The translations under genes were made by a program, and so were the position numbers. Source: Pantoea sp. SOD02 (GTDB taxonomy: Bacteria; Pseudomonadota; Gammaproteobacteria; Enterobacterales; Enterobacteriaceae). Taken from it: a stretch of DNA of 64,000 bases. Of this stretch, positions 46,782 to 56,921 are shown in pieces. How positions within the stretch are numbered: the stretch's first letter is position 1; every line of letters begins with the position of its first letter. The DNA lies in contig NZ_CP102604.1 of NCBI RefSeq assembly GCF_024707505.1, forward strand, positions 3,782,001 to 3,846,000. The letters run 5' to 3'. The notes under the pieces were generated by a model, which was given only the letters and a program-made list of their open reading frames with translations, had not been told where the DNA came from and made no database searches.

Positions 46782-47329
46782 ACACCTCCTTGCGGCAGCG
46801 GTGAAGCCAGCCAGTCGCCGTACGCTCGCGCAAAATTACGCATCACTTCCGGCGTCTGCCGACGCGCCCAATGAATCACCATCGGCGTCATCCAGTGCAT
46901 GCGACACATCTGCGCCGTCAGCTCAAACGGACGCATGATGTCACTCATCGGATAGCGATTCAGGCCGCTATGGTGATACGCCGCTTCCGGTTCGCCGGTG
47001 GTCACCACGCTGCGCCAGTATTTCCCTTCCAGCGCATTGCCATCCGGACCGCTGGCAAAGCCGCGCGACAGCACACGATCCAGCCACTCCTTCAGGAGCG
47101 CCGGGCAGCTGTAGGTATAAAGTGGATGTTGGAATACAACGATTTGATGTTCGCGCAGCAACTGTTGCTCATGGTGAATATCAATAAAGAAATCCGGATA
47201 GTGGGCGTATAAATCGTGCACCGTGACGTGGTCCAGTTCCATAGCCGACTGCAGCAAAACCCGATTAGCAATCGAATCCTGTGATTCCGGATGGGCGTAA
47301 AGCAGCAATATTTTGGGTGGCTGCGACAT
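46778..47329 (-). CDS. kefG: KefB ancillary quinone reductase-like protein KefG
   Basis: Flavodoxin-fold protein of the NQO1/KefF family needed for full KefB activity. The 183 residues start [23 protein letters not shown], with the conserved [27 protein letters not shown] active-site stretch. The start at 47329 has a strong GGAGGGG upstream; a longer frame does not. It is the first gene of kefGB and diverges from yheS. Confidence 0.95.
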   Translation of the reverse strand: MSQPPKILLLYAHPESQDSIANRVLLQSAMELDHVTVHDLYAHYPDFFIDIHHEQQLLREHQIVVFQHPLYTYSCPALLKEWLDRVLSRGFASGPDGNALEGKYWRSVVTTGEPEAAYHHSGLNRYPMSDIMRPFELTAQMCRMHWMTPMVIHWARRQTPEVMRNFARAYGDWLASPLPQGGV

Positions 47330-47443
47330 CGTTCCCCTCCAAAGCGTCGTCACGGCACAGGAATTCCGCTACCATGCTCGACGCAACAAATTTTCTCGAA
47401 TTATGTTGCCGGTAAATTAACATATTCTGACGATACGGCGCTT

Positions 47444-49348
47444 ATGATTGTCTTTTCAGCACTACAAATTCGCCGCGGCACCAACGTGCTGCTGGATAAC
47501 GCAACAGCCACCATTAACCCAGGCCAGAAAGTGGGCTTAGTGGGTAAAAACGGCTGCGGCAAATCGACGCTGCTGTCATTGCTGAAGGGCGAAATCAGCA
47601 GCGATGCAGGTAACGCCACCTTCCCGAGCAACTGGGCGCTGGCGTGGGTCAATCAGGAAACCCCGGCGCTGAGCAAACCCGCGCTGGAGTATGTTATCGA
47701 CGGCGACCGTGAATATCGTCAGCTTGAATCCGAATTAGCCGACGCCAATGCGCGCAACGATGGCAACGCCATCGCCTTGGTGCACGGCAAGCTGGACGCG
47801 ATTCAGGCGTGGAGCATACCTGCTCGCGCCTCAAGTTTGTTGCACGGTTTGGGCTTTAGCCAGGAACAATTAATGCGGCCGGTGAGTGACTTCTCCGGTG
47901 GCTGGCGCATGCGCCTTAACCTTGCGCAGGCGCTGGTGTGCCGTTCCGATCTGCTGCTGCTCGATGAACCGACCAACCACCTCGATCTCGATGCAGTGAT
48001 CTGGCTTGAACGCTGGCTGAAAAGCTACGAAGGCACGCTGGTGCTGATTTCGCACGACCGCGACTTCCTCGATCCGGTGGTCGATAAGATCATCCACATC
48101 GAACAGCAAACGATGTTTGAATACACCGGCAACTACAGCTCGTTCGAACGTCAGCGCGTCGCCAAGCTGGCGCAGCAGCAGGCGCTGTTCCAGAGCCAGC
48201 AGGAAAAAGTGGCGCACCTGCAGAAGTATATCGATCGCTTCCGCGCGCAGGCCACCAAAGCGAAGCAGGCGCAAAGCCGTATCAAAATGCTGGAGCGCAT
48301 GGAGCTGATTGCGCCGGCGCACGTCGATAACCCATTCAGCTTCAGTTTCCGCGCGCCCGAAAGCTTGCCGAATCCGTTGCTAAAGATGGAGCGCGTCACC
48401 GCCGGTTATGGCGAACGCATCATTCTCGACGCCATCAAACTCAATCTTGTGCCAGGTTCGCGTATTGGCCTGCTGGGCCGTAACGGCGCGGGTAAATCGA
48501 CGCTGATTAAACTGCTCGCCGGTGAGCTCGAGGCGCTGGATGGCAAAGTTGGCCTGGCGAAAGGCATCAAGCTCGGTTACTTCGCCCAGCATCAGCTGGA
48601 ATATCTGCGCGCCGATGAATCACCGTTGCAGCATTTATCACGCATCGCGCCGAAAGTGCTTGAGCAGCAGCTGCGCGACTATCTTGGCGGCTTCGGCTTC
48701 CAAGGCGATAAAGTCAGCGAAATCACTGAACGTTTCTCTGGCGGCGAAAAAGCGCGTCTGGTGCTGGCATTAATTGTCTGGCAGCGCCCGAACCTGCTGC
48801 TGCTTGATGAACCGACTAACCACCTCGATCTCGATATGCGTCAGGCGCTGACCGAAGCGCTGATTGATTTCGAAGGCGCGTTGGTGGTGGTCTCGCACGA
48901 TCGTCATCTGCTGCGCGCCACTACCGACGATCTCTATCTGGTGCACGACGGCAAGGTCGATGTGTTTGAAGGCGATCTGGAAGATTATCAGCAGTGGCTG
49001 AGCGATCTGCAGAAGCAGCAAGCGCAACAGGATGCCGCGCCGAAGCAGGATAATGGCAACAGCGCACAATCCCGTAAAGATCAGAAACGCCGCGACGCCG
49101 AACTGCGTGCACAAACGCAGCCGCTGCGCAAAGAGATCGAAAAGCTTGAGAAGCAGATGGCGAAGTGGCAGAGCCAGCTCAGCGATGCCGAAGCACAGTT
49201 GGCCGACAGCGCGATTTACGATCAGAGCCGCAAAGCCGACTTGAACGTGGCGCTGCAGCGTCAGGCCGAGAGTAAAGCCGCGCTGGAAGAGGTCGAAATG
49301 GCGTGGCTGGATGCGCAGGAACAGCTGGAGCAGATGCTGGCGAGTTAA
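47444..49348 (+). CDS. yheS: ABC-F family ATPase YheS
   Basis: Cytosolic tandem ABC ATPase of the ABC-F group, which acts on ribosomes; YheS in E. coli helps relieve certain translational arrests. The 634 residues hold two nucleotide-binding domains: GKNGCGKST, FSGGWRMRL and LLLLDEPTNHLD, then GRNGAGKST, FSGGEKARL and LLLLDEPTNHLD. The linker between them is charged and helical, and a C-terminal coiled coil ends the protein. The start MIVFSALQIRRG was preferred to a longer frame by homology. No membrane segment is present. Confidence 0.96.
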   Translation: MIVFSALQIRRGTNVLLDNATATINPGQKVGLVGKNGCGKSTLLSLLKGEISSDAGNATFPSNWALAWVNQETPALSKPALEYVIDGDREYRQLESELADANARNDGNAIALVHGKLDAIQAWSIPARASSLLHGLGFSQEQLMRPVSDFSGGWRMRLNLAQALVCRSDLLLLDEPTNHLDLDAVIWLERWLKSYEGTLVLISHDRDFLDPVVDKIIHIEQQTMFEYTGNYSSFERQRVAKLAQQQALFQSQQEKVAHLQKYIDRFRAQATKAKQAQSRIKMLERMELIAPAHVDNPFSFSFRAPESLPNPLLKMERVTAGYGERIILDAIKLNLVPGSRIGLLGRNGAGKSTLIKLLAGELEALDGKVGLAKGIKLGYFAQHQLEYLRADESPLQHLSRIAPKVLEQQLRDYLGGFGFQGDKVSEITERFSGGEKARLVLALIVWQRPNLLLLDEPTNHLDLDMRQALTEALIDFEGALVVVSHDRHLLRATTDDLYLVHDGKVDVFEGDLEDYQQWLSDLQKQQAQQDAAPKQDNGNSAQSRKDQKRRDAELRAQTQPLRKEIEKLEKQMAKWQSQLSDAEAQLADSAIYDQSRKADLNVALQRQAESKAALEEVEMAWLDAQEQLEQMLAS

Positions 49349-49361
49349 GTGCAGTCTTTCC

Positions 49362-49425
49362 GGTCAGCATAAATGCTGACCCTACGCGCCCGCAGGCAGT
49401 TGTAGGGTCGGCATTCATGCCGACC
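49362..49425. repeat. inverted pair of GTAG-headed REP-like palindromes
   Basis: One element on the minus strand (49362-49385) has GTAG followed by a palindrome with arms GGTCAGCAT/ATGCTGACC. The second on the plus strand (49402-49425) has GTAG and arms GGTCGGC/GCCGACC around ATTCAT. A 16-base spacer separates them. The layout (tetranucleotide head, imperfect palindrome, opposed pair) is that of REP/BIME elements mobilised by RAYT proteins. They fill the gap between convergent yheS and tauD. Confidence 0.85.
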
Positions 49426-49433
49426 TGGACTCA

Positions 49434-50273
49434 TCAAAACGGCTTATCCCCCAACACCGTCGCACGATGCATTACTCTCCGCGCCGGATAATAATCCGCG
49501 TTGGCATAATGCTGCGTCACGCGGTTATCCCAGATCGCCACATCATTCTCCTGCCAGCGCCAGCGCACCTGGAACTCCGGTTTAGCGCTATGCCAGAACA
49601 GGAAGTTAAGCAGCGCATCGCTCTCTTTTTCGCTTAAGCCCAGCAAACGCGTAGTAAAACCTTCGTTGACAAACAACGCCTTGCGTCCGCTCACCGGATG
49701 CGTACGGATCACCGGATGCTGCACCGGCGGATTTTTGGCAACCGCTTGCTGCCAGCGCTGATGCTCTTCCTCGGTTTTACGGTATTTGTACTCCTGGAAC
49801 GACTTCTTAAAGTCATGCTCCGCCTGCAACCCATTCAACAGCGTCTTAAACGGCTCAGACAGTGCTTCATAGGCCGCAATGCCGGTTGACCACAAGGTAT
49901 CGCCGCCGCTTTCCGGCAGCAGTTTGGAAGCCAGAATCGAAATTGCCGGTGGCGTTTGAATAAAGGTGACATCGGTGTGCCAGTTGTCATTATCCGGCGG
50001 ATTATCCTGATGGGTATCCAGCACGATGATCTCTTCTACGCCTTCCGCATGCGGATAGACCGGATGGATATGCAGATCGCCAAAGCGAATCGCCAGCGCG
50101 CGCTGCTGTTCCGGGGTAATTACCTGATTGCGCAGGAACAGCACCTGATGGCGCAGCAGGCCATGATAGAGCTGTTCAAACTGGGCATCACTCAGCGGAC
50201 GGCTGAGATCGACATCGCTAACCTGCGCCCCGATATGCGGGCCCAAAGCGGTAAAAGAAAGTCGTTCGTTCAT
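49434..50273 (-). CDS. tauD: Taurine dioxygenase TauD
   Basis: Fe(II)/2-oxoglutarate-dependent enzyme that oxidises taurine, releasing sulfite as sulfur source. The 279 residues have the facial triad: H and D in NWHTDVTF, and the distal histidine in NRVTQHYANADY. The 2-oxoglutarate arginine lies in PARRVMHR. It ends the tauABCD operon and overlaps tauC by four bases. E. coli TauD is 283 residues. Confidence 0.96.
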   Translation of the reverse strand: MNERLSFTALGPHIGAQVSDVDLSRPLSDAQFEQLYHGLLRHQVLFLRNQVITPEQQRALAIRFGDLHIHPVYPHAEGVEEIIVLDTHQDNPPDNDNWHTDVTFIQTPPAISILASKLLPESGGDTLWSTGIAAYEALSEPFKTLLNGLQAEHDFKKSFQEYKYRKTEEEHQRWQQAVAKNPPVQHPVIRTHPVSGRKALFVNEGFTTRLLGLSEKESDALLNFLFWHSAKPEFQVRWRWQENDVAIWDNRVTQHYANADYYPARRVMHRATVLGDKPF

Positions 50274-51097
50274 TGCTGTTCTCCATTCCAGGGCGTCAGT
50301 CGGCGCTGCAAGGCGCGCAGACCCAGTTCTAAGCCAAAGGCAATCAGGGCAATCACGGCGATACCGGCCAGTACCACGTCGGTGGCGAGGAACTCACCCG
50401 CCGACTGCACCATAAAGCCGAGTCCACGCGTAGCGGCAATCAGTTCCGCCGCCACCAGCGTTGACCAACCTACGCCGAGACCAATGCGCAAGCCGGTGAG
50501 GATTTCCGGCAGCGCGCCGGGCAGAATCACGAAGCGCAGCAGCTGCCAGCGCGATGCGCCCAGCGCCTGTGCCGCGCGAATCCGTACCTGCTGGGCATTC
50601 TTCACGCCCGCCAGCGTCGATAAGGTCACCGGCGCGAAAATCGCCAGATAAATCAGTAAGATCTTCGAGGTTTCGCCAATGCCAAACCAAATCACCATCA
50701 GCGGCAAATAGGCCAACGGCGGCACCGGGCGATAGAGTTCGATCAGCGGATCAAGCAAGCCGCGAATCGCCGGGCTCAGGCCCATGGCAATCCCGACCGG
50801 AATGCCAATCAGCGCGGCAAAGAACAGCGCCACCAGCATGCGCGCCAGGCTAGCGCCCAAGTGCTGCCAAAGCGTGGCATCCATAAAGCCTTGCGGGCTG
50901 GCAATCAATATCAGCTTCTGCAGCACCACTTGCGGCGGCGGTAAAAACAGCGGCGCCACTAAGCCGAGCGCGGTTATCGCCCACCACAACAGCAGCAACA
51001 GGCCAACGCTGAGCAGGCTGAGTGAGAACTGGCGCGAGAACGGCCAGCGCAGTCCGCGACGACGCGCTTGGGTTTTCTCATCAATCACCGCACTCAT
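50270..51097 (-). CDS. tauC: Taurine ABC transporter permease TauC
   Basis: Inner-membrane permease for taurine. The 275 residues have about six membrane helices and the EAA-type loop [30 protein letters not shown] near residue 180. It overlaps tauB and tauD by four bases each (ATGA), so translation is coupled. Confidence 0.95.
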   Translation of the reverse strand: MSAVIDEKTQARRRGLRWPFSRQFSLSLLSVGLLLLLWWAITALGLVAPLFLPPPQVVLQKLILIASPQGFMDATLWQHLGASLARMLVALFFAALIGIPVGIAMGLSPAIRGLLDPLIELYRPVPPLAYLPLMVIWFGIGETSKILLIYLAIFAPVTLSTLAGVKNAQQVRIRAAQALGASRWQLLRFVILPGALPEILTGLRIGLGVGWSTLVAAELIAATRGLGFMVQSAGEFLATDVVLAGIAVIALIAFGLELGLRALQRRLTPWNGEQQ

Positions 51098-51861
51098 ATA
51101 AACGCCTCACGCTGGGAAAACACCTGATTCAGTACATATTCGCGACGTTCGATAAACGCCGGATCGGATTTGATGCTGCGGCAAGGTTCCCCGGCGGCAA
51201 AGCGCTGGCCGAAATCGAGTTTCAAACGTTCCACTACGCGGCCCGGTCCCGGCGACAGCAGCACCAGTTCGCTGGCAAGGAACACCGCTTCTTCGATGTC
51301 GTGGGTGATCAGCAGAATCTGTTTACCGGTATCACGCCACAGCGTTAGCAGCAGGGTTTGCATCTGTTCGCGGGTAAAGGCGTCCAGCGCACCGAACGGC
51401 TCATCTAACAGCAGCAACTGAGGATCAGCCGCCAGCGCACGCGCAATGCCCACGCGCTGACGTTGACCCCCAGAGAGCTGCCAGATAAAACGCTTTTCTG
51501 CACCTTCCAGTCCTACTTTGCGGATTAAACGGCGTGCAATGCTATGGCGCTCCGCCTTCGCCATCCCCGCCAGTTGCAAGCCGAACGAAACGTTATCAAT
51601 CACGTTGCGCCACGGCAGCAAGCCTTCATTCTGAAATACCACGCCGCGTTCCGCGCCCGGCCCTTCCACCTTTTTGCCATCCAGCGTAATGCTGCCGGAT
51701 TCCAGCGGCAGAAAGCCGGCGATGAGGTTCAGCAGCGTGGTTTTGCCACAGCCGGAAGGGCCTAACACCACCAACAGGTCTCGGCTGCCCAGCTGCAGGT
51801 TGATGTCCTGCAGCGCGGGTTGTCCGGCGTAACGCGGATTGAGATTGGTGATGTTAAGCAT
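51094..51861 (-). CDS. tauB: Taurine ABC transporter ATPase TauB
   Basis: ATPase of the taurine importer. The 255 residues carry GPSGCGKTT, the signature LSGGQRQRV and [12 protein letters not shown], followed by [13 protein letters not shown]. It begins [22 protein letters not shown], 11 bases after tauA. Confidence 0.95.
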   Translation of the reverse strand: MLNITNLNPRYAGQPALQDINLQLGSRDLLVVLGPSGCGKTTLLNLIAGFLPLESGSITLDGKKVEGPGAERGVVFQNEGLLPWRNVIDNVSFGLQLAGMAKAERHSIARRLIRKVGLEGAEKRFIWQLSGGQRQRVGIARALAADPQLLLLDEPFGALDAFTREQMQTLLLTLWRDTGKQILLITHDIEEAVFLASELVLLSPGPGRVVERLKLDFGQRFAAGEPCRSIKSDPAFIERREYVLNQVFSQREAFI

Positions 51862-51872
51862 GCGGCCTCCGG

Positions 51873-52856
51873 TTATTTCGCTAAGGGTGCAACGAAGCGC
51901 GTGGTAACGAAGCTGCTGTAATCGCTATCCGCTTCTGGCACTTTGCCCTGCTCTTTCAGGAAGCCGGCGGTATCGACAATCGCCTTGTTCACCGGCTTGC
52001 CGAGCTGCTCTACCTGCTGCTGCGCGGTGAGATAGGTGTTGCCTTTCACCAGCACCGGCACATCCGCTTCGGGTACACCGCTCAGGCGCGCCAGCTTGCT
52101 CAGATTGTCTGACTGCTTCAGCCATTGCTCCGGATTGGCAATGTAAGCTTGTTGCGCTTCAACGGCGCTGCGGGCAAAGGCGGTGACGATTTCTGGATGC
52201 TGCTGCGCGAAGTCTTTACGCACCACCCACACATCAAGCGTTGGCGCGCCCCACTTGCCAACCTGCGAAGAATCCGTCAGCACCTTGCCATCTTTCTCCA
52301 GCTCATTTACCGCCGGAGACCAGACGTAAGCACCGTCAATGTCACCGCGTTTCCAGGCAGCAATAATCGCCGGTGGCTGCAGGTTGACTAAGGTCACTTG
52401 CGAAGGCTTGATGCCCCAATGCTTGAGCGCGGCGAGGAAGCTGTAGTGCGTAGTTGAGATGAATGGCACGGCGATGCGCTTGCCAATCAGGTCTTTGGGA
52501 TCTTTGATGGTTTTCTTCACCACCAGCGCTTCGGAGTTACCGAGCTGTGAGGCCAGCAGGAAAGCTTCAATCGGCAGCTTTTGCGTGGCGGCGACCGCCA
52601 GCGGGCTGGAACCGATATTGCCAATCTGGACGTCGCCCGATGCCAGAGCACGCAACACGCTGGCTCCGCTATCAAATTTGCGCCAGTCCACGGTGGCACC
52701 GCTCTCTTTGGCGAAGGTGTTATCCGCCTGCGCCACTTTGGCCGGTTCCGCCGACGTCTGATACGCCACGGTAACGTTGACCGCTTGCGCCTGGAACGCC
52801 ATCAGGGCCAGAGCCGCTGCGACCGCCGTTATTGTTTTTTTCATCGCCATCATCAT
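51873..52856 (-). CDS. tauA: Taurine-binding periplasmic protein TauA
   Basis: Solute-binding protein for taurine. The 327 residues begin with a signal peptide ending [44 protein letters not shown], nearly identical to E. coli TauA after the cleavage site. Several closely spaced ATG codons (52856, 52853, 52850, 52844) make the exact start uncertain. It is first in tauABCD and diverges from a LacI-family regulator. Confidence 0.95.
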   Translation of the reverse strand: MMMAMKKTITAVAAALALMAFQAQAVNVTVAYQTSAEPAKVAQADNTFAKESGATVDWRKFDSGASVLRALASGDVQIGNIGSSPLAVAATQKLPIEAFLLASQLGNSEALVVKKTIKDPKDLIGKRIAVPFISTTHYSFLAALKHWGIKPSQVTLVNLQPPAIIAAWKRGDIDGAYVWSPAVNELEKDGKVLTDSSQVGKWGAPTLDVWVVRKDFAQQHPEIVTAFARSAVEAQQAYIANPEQWLKQSDNLSKLARLSGVPEADVPVLVKGNTYLTAQQQVEQLGKPVNKAIVDTAGFLKEQGKVPEADSDYSSFVTTRFVAPLAK

Positions 52857-53086
52857 TCACCCCAATGTGTTTTTGTCTGAGCAGTTTCTCCAGCAAGAGT
52901 AATTTCATAAAGGAATTAAAAATTATCCCTAATGACGATCCGTTCTTAGATCAACATCGGGTAAGGCTATGCAGGAAATGCAAATGGAAAGAAAAGGGAA
53001 ATCGGTAAATATGTCACGCGCTCACATAGCAGCTGTGATATTGATAGACATCTCATTTTTCACTCTTAACGAGCGGTCCTGAATCC
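52857..53086. promoter_or_regulatory. tauA / LacI-regulator divergent control region
   Basis: This 230-base region must hold both promoters. An inverted repeat TCACA-N7-TGTGA lies at 53022-53038, and an imperfect dyad ATTTC...GGAAT at 52902-52916 sits close to tauA. The first could be an operator for the LacI-type protein; the second could be a LysR-type (Cbl/CysB) half site. Both assignments are guesses. I did not find convincing -35/-10 pairs. Confidence 0.4.
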
Positions 53087-54067
53087 ATGTCGATTGAGAA
53101 AGTCGCACACCTGGCTGGCGTGTCAAAAGCCACCGTTTCACGGGTTTTGAACCAGAATCCCGGCGTGCGCCCGGACACGCGCGCCAAAGTGCTGGCGGCC
53201 ATCGACATCTGCGACTATCAACCCAACTTACTGGCGCGTCAGCTTCGTACCTCGCAAAGCCATATGTTGTTAGTGCTGATCCCTGACATCACCAATCCGT
53301 TCTGCTCACGCGTGGTTCAGGGCATTGAAGCCGAAGCGGAAGCGCAGGGTTACCACATTCTGCTGTGTAACTCAGGATCGCAGCTGCGGCGCGAAGCGGC
53401 CTACATCGCCCTGCTCACCGGCAAAGTGGTTGATGGCGTGATCACCATGGATGCCGCCAGCAGTTTGCAGGAGCTGAAAGAATTGATTGGCGATGCGCCT
53501 TGGGTGCAGTGCGCCGAATACGATCCGGCGATCGCCGCCTCAAGCGTAGCGATTGATAATAAAGAAGCAGCTTTCGAAACCGTGCGTTATCTGGCGAGTA
53601 AAGGCCGACGCCGTATTGCGCTGGTCAACTGTGATATGCGCTACCTCTATTCGCATAAGCGCGAAGAGGGATATCGCGCGGCGCTGGAGCAGCTGGAACT
53701 CAGCTGGTGCGGCGTGGCTTACGCCGAGAATGTCACCTGCGAATCGGGCAGTGCGGCCTTGCGCGAACTGCTGACACAGCCGGAACGGCCTGATGCGGTG
53801 TTTGCAGTGTCGGATGTGTTGGCGGTTGGCGTAATACACGCAGCGCTGGAAGCGGGTTTACGCGTGCCGGAAGATTTAGCGGTGGTGGGATTTGATGGCA
53901 TCAACTTTACCAGCAGCCTGAATCCACCGCTGACGACGATTGAGCAGCCGATGAATCGCATGGGTGTGCGCAGCGTACAGCTGCTGCTGCAACGCATCCG
54001 CCAGCCCAACTCGTCGGTAGTACATGAAGTGTTGCCGTGGAAGCGCGTTGAACGCGCTTCCAGTTAA
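53087..54067 (+). CDS. LacI/GalR-family transcriptional regulator
   Basis: A 326-residue repressor-type regulator. The N-terminal helix-turn-helix is MSIEKVAHLAGVSKATVSRVLNQ, followed by the hinge helix region YQPNLLARQLRTSQS and a periplasmic-binding-type ligand domain from about residue 60 (LLVLIPDITNPFCSRVVQGIEAEAEAQGYHILL). It resembles CytR-like members overall. It diverges from tauA and converges with the exporter gene, its stop being one base from that gene's stop. A role in tau control is only suggested by position; the ligand is unknown. Its Shine-Dalgarno sequence is weak. Confidence 0.88.
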   Translation: MSIEKVAHLAGVSKATVSRVLNQNPGVRPDTRAKVLAAIDICDYQPNLLARQLRTSQSHMLLVLIPDITNPFCSRVVQGIEAEAEAQGYHILLCNSGSQLRREAAYIALLTGKVVDGVITMDAASSLQELKELIGDAPWVQCAEYDPAIAASSVAIDNKEAAFETVRYLASKGRRRIALVNCDMRYLYSHKREEGYRAALEQLELSWCGVAYAENVTCESGSAALRELLTQPERPDAVFAVSDVLAVGVIHAALEAGLRVPEDLAVVGFDGINFTSSLNPPLTTIEQPMNRMGVRSVQLLLQRIRQPNSSVVHEVLPWKRVERASS

Positions 54068-54068
54068 C

Positions 54069-54671
54069 TCAGCGCCAAATCAGCAATACGCACGCGGCGG
54101 TGAGCAAGCCCATCGCCAGATTGAACATTTTCCACGCGCGTGGGCTGCGCAGCAGACGTCCAATCAGCGAGCCAAAGCCCATCCAGATCACCCCGGAAAC
54201 CACATTTACCATGAACATGCCGAGGCTGATCGCCAGCACCGAATGCAGATATTCGCTCCCCGCCAGGCTGAAGCTGGCCACCGCACCGAGCGCCATCAGC
54301 CAGGCTTTCGGGTTGATCAGCTGCAGCAAGCCGCCTTGCCAGAATGGCATCTGCTTCACCGTCACATCGTCGGTTTCCAGCTTTTCATACTCGGCGCTGG
54401 CGATTTTCCACGCCAGCCACAGCAGATAAAGGCTACCGGCAATCTTCAGGATGAGATGCAGCGAAGGATAAAGCAGGATGAGACCGCCAATGCCAAATGC
54501 CACCATCAGCAACATGACTTGCATACCAATCATGATACCAATGAGCAGCGGAATGGTGCGCAGGAAGCCAAAATTAGCACCCGAGGCGGTAAGTAACATA
54601 TTATTGGGCCCGGGCGTGATGGCCGCGACCCAAAGAAAACCTAACATTGATAAAAAAAGACTCAGTTCCAT
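54069..54671 (-). CDS. LysE/RhtB-family amino-acid exporter
   Basis: Inner-membrane exporter of 200 residues with about six membrane helices. The family signature is near the N terminus (AAITPGPNNMLLTASGANFG), and LINPKAWLMALGAVA lies midway. It looks closest to EamB-type (cysteine/O-acetylserine) members, but substrate cannot be read from sequence. The start at 54671 was chosen as the first ATG before the first helix; its AGGAG lies 13 bases away, in the loop of a small stem (54680-54694). It is divergent from yheT. Confidence 0.87.
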   Translation of the reverse strand: MELSLFLSMLGFLWVAAITPGPNNMLLTASGANFGFLRTIPLLIGIMIGMQVMLLMVAFGIGGLILLYPSLHLILKIAGSLYLLWLAWKIASAEYEKLETDDVTVKQMPFWQGGLLQLINPKAWLMALGAVASFSLAGSEYLHSVLAISLGMFMVNVVSGVIWMGFGSLIGRLLRSPRAWKMFNLAMGLLTAACVLLIWR

Positions 54672-54731
54672 GTATATTCGGGTGCTCCTCACCCAGTAAA
54701 GCGAACAACCCATCGAAGCTATCAGCGACTT

Positions 54732-55748
54732 ATGCATCAGACAAGCCTTTACCCAAGCTATTTTGATCGCCCCAGCGGCGAGCGCTTTAAACCACTGCGC
54801 GGATTCAGTAACGCGCATCTTCAAACGCTGCTGCCGCGCATTCTGCGCCGCCGCGTCACGTTGCGTCCGCACTGGCAGCGTCTTGACCTGCCGGACGGCG
54901 ATTTTGTCGATTTAGCGTGGAGTGAAGATCCGGCGCAGGCGCGTCATAAACCGCGCATGGTGATGTTTCACGGCCTGGAAGGCAGCTTTCGCAGCCCGTA
55001 TGCGCACGGCCTGATGCAGGCGTGTCAGGCGCGCGGCTGGCTGGCGGTGGTGATGCACTTTCGCGGCTGCAGCGGCGAGCCAAATCGCTTAAAGCGCATC
55101 TATCACTCCGGTGAAACTGAAGACGCCACCTACTTCCTTAACTGGCTGCAACGCGAATGGGGCAGCGTGCCGACCGCCGCTGTCGGCGTTTCGCTGGGCG
55201 GCAACATGCTGGCTTGCCTGCTGGGTCAACAAGGTCACGATGTGCCGATTGATGCCGCCATCGCCATCTCGGCGCCGCTGGCGCTGGAGCCGTGCAGCGG
55301 CAAGTTGGACGTTGGCTTCTCGCGCTTCTATCAGCACTATTTGCTGACGCAGCTGAAAAAGAACGCCACGCGCAAACTGCGCGCCTGGCCCGGCACGCTG
55401 CCGGTCGATCTCAGCCAGTTACGCGCTTTCCGCCGCTTACGTGAGTTCGATGATGCGATAACCGCACGGGCGCACGGTTTTATTGACGCCAACGACTATT
55501 ATCAACGAGCCAGCGCGATGCCGCTGCTCACCGGCGTGCGCAAACCGCTGCTGATCATTCATGCGCAAGACGATCCCTTTATGACCGATGCCGTGATCCC
55601 GCAACCTGACCAGCTGTCAGCTTCCATTCAGTATCAGCTGACGCAGCAAGGCGGCCACGTCGGTTTCGTCGGCGGCACCTTGCTTAAACCGAAAATGTGG
55701 CTGGAACAGCGCGTGCCCGACTGGCTCTCAACCTATCTGGATGTGTAA
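54732..55748 (+). CDS. yheT: Alpha/beta hydrolase YheT
   Basis: Predicted carboxylesterase-type hydrolase of the AB-hydrolase 4 family, 338 residues. The nucleophile elbow GVSLGGNML gives the catalytic serine, FHGLEGS the oxyanion region, DDPFM the acid region and GGHVGF the histidine. The N terminus differs from that of E. coli YheT. It is followed directly by yheU (two bases), giving a yheT-yheU pair. Substrate is unknown. Confidence 0.94.
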   Translation: MHQTSLYPSYFDRPSGERFKPLRGFSNAHLQTLLPRILRRRVTLRPHWQRLDLPDGDFVDLAWSEDPAQARHKPRMVMFHGLEGSFRSPYAHGLMQACQARGWLAVVMHFRGCSGEPNRLKRIYHSGETEDATYFLNWLQREWGSVPTAAVGVSLGGNMLACLLGQQGHDVPIDAAIAISAPLALEPCSGKLDVGFSRFYQHYLLTQLKKNATRKLRAWPGTLPVDLSQLRAFRRLREFDDAITARAHGFIDANDYYQRASAMPLLTGVRKPLLIIHAQDDPFMTDAVIPQPDQLSASIQYQLTQQGGHVGFVGGTLLKPKMWLEQRVPDWLSTYLDV

Positions 55749-55750
55749 TT

Positions 55751-55969
55751 GTGATTATTCCCTGGCAAGAACTCGAAGCGGAGACGCTGGAAAACCTGAT
55801 TGAAACCTTCGTGTTACGCGAAGGCACCGATTACGGCGAGCAGGAACGCAGTTTACTGCAAAAAGTCGCCGATGTGCGCCGCCAGCTGGAGCGCGGCGAC
55901 GTGGTGCTGGTGTGGTCGGAACTGCATGAATCGATCAATATTATGCCGAAGGGTGAATTCCGCGGCTGA
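55751..55969 (+). CDS. yheU: YheU family protein (UPF0270)
   Basis: A 72-residue cytoplasmic protein of unknown function: [20 protein letters not shown], then [20 protein letters not shown], ending [10 protein letters not shown]. The start is GTG at 55751, two bases after the yheT stop; this gives the same length as E. coli YheU. A longer ATG frame overlaps yheT and was rejected. Confidence 0.92.
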   Translation: MIIPWQELEAETLENLIETFVLREGTDYGEQERSLLQKVADVRRQLERGDVVLVWSELHESINIMPKGEFRG

Positions 55970-56030
55970 TGCACCCAGCGGCAATTCGTGGTAACAATGC
56001 TCATCGCCGGACCTCACAGGGAGCTCTGTT

Positions 56031-56900
56031 ATGTCAGCCAGGCATCCAATTATTGCCGTCACCGGTTCCAGCGGCGCCGGAACCACCACCACCAGCCTCG
56101 CCTTCCGCAAGATTTTCCAGCAGCTGAATCTGCATGCGGCGGAACTCGAGGGCGACAGTTTCCATCGCTTCACACGTCCCGAAATGGACATGGCGATCCG
56201 CAAAGCGCGCGATCTCGGTCGCCACATCAGCTACTTCGGCCCGGAAGCCAATGATTTCGGCCTACTGGAGCAGACGTTCAAACATTACGGCCAAACCGGC
56301 CTCGGCGAATCACGCAAATATCTGCACACCTACGATGAAGCGGTGCCGTGGAATCAGGTGCCGGGCACTTTCACGCCGTGGCAGCCGCTGCCGGAAAACA
56401 CCGATGTGCTGTTTTATGAAGGCTTGCACGGCGGCGTGGTCACGCAGCAGCAAAATGTGGCGGAGCATGTCGATTTGCTGGTTGGCGTGGTACCGATTGT
56501 TAACCTTGAGTGGATTCAGAAGCTGGTGCGTGACACCGGCGAGCGCGGCCATTCACGCGAAGCGGTGATGGATTCGGTGGTACGTTCGATGGAGGATTAC
56601 ATTAACTTCATCACGCCACAGTTCTCGCGCACCCACATTAACTTCCAGCGCGTGCCGACCGTTGATACCTCAAACCCGTTTGCCGCCCGCGAAATTCCCT
56701 CGCTCGACGAAAGCTTCGTGGTGATTCATTTCCGTGGCCTGGAAGGCATCGCGTTCCCCTATCTGCTGGCGATGATTCAGGGATCGTTTATTTCCCACAT
56801 CAATACGCTGGTGGTGCCGGGCGGCAAAATGGGATTGGCGATGGAGCTGATTATGCTGCCGCTGGTTCAGCGACTGATTGAAGGGAAGCGAATTGAGTAG
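56031..56900 (+). CDS. prkB: Phosphoribulokinase-like protein PrkB
   Basis: A P-loop kinase of the phosphoribulokinase family, 289 residues. The nucleotide-binding loop is VTGSSGAGTTTTS near residue 12; the family segment DSFHRFTRPEMD follows, and YEGLHGG with VDLLVGVVPIVNLEWIQKL is characteristic. No RuBisCO or Calvin-cycle gene is nearby, and the physiological substrate in enterobacteria is not known. It converges with yhfA across a REP-like element. Confidence 0.93.
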   Translation: MSARHPIIAVTGSSGAGTTTTSLAFRKIFQQLNLHAAELEGDSFHRFTRPEMDMAIRKARDLGRHISYFGPEANDFGLLEQTFKHYGQTGLGESRKYLHTYDEAVPWNQVPGTFTPWQPLPENTDVLFYEGLHGGVVTQQQNVAEHVDLLVGVVPIVNLEWIQKLVRDTGERGHSREAVMDSVVRSMEDYINFITPQFSRTHINFQRVPTVDTSNPFAAREIPSLDESFVVIHFRGLEGIAFPYLLAMIQGSFISHINTLVVPGGKMGLAMELIMLPLVQRLIEGKRIE

Positions 56901-56921
56901 GTTTGGTGCGGGCTGTGAAAA

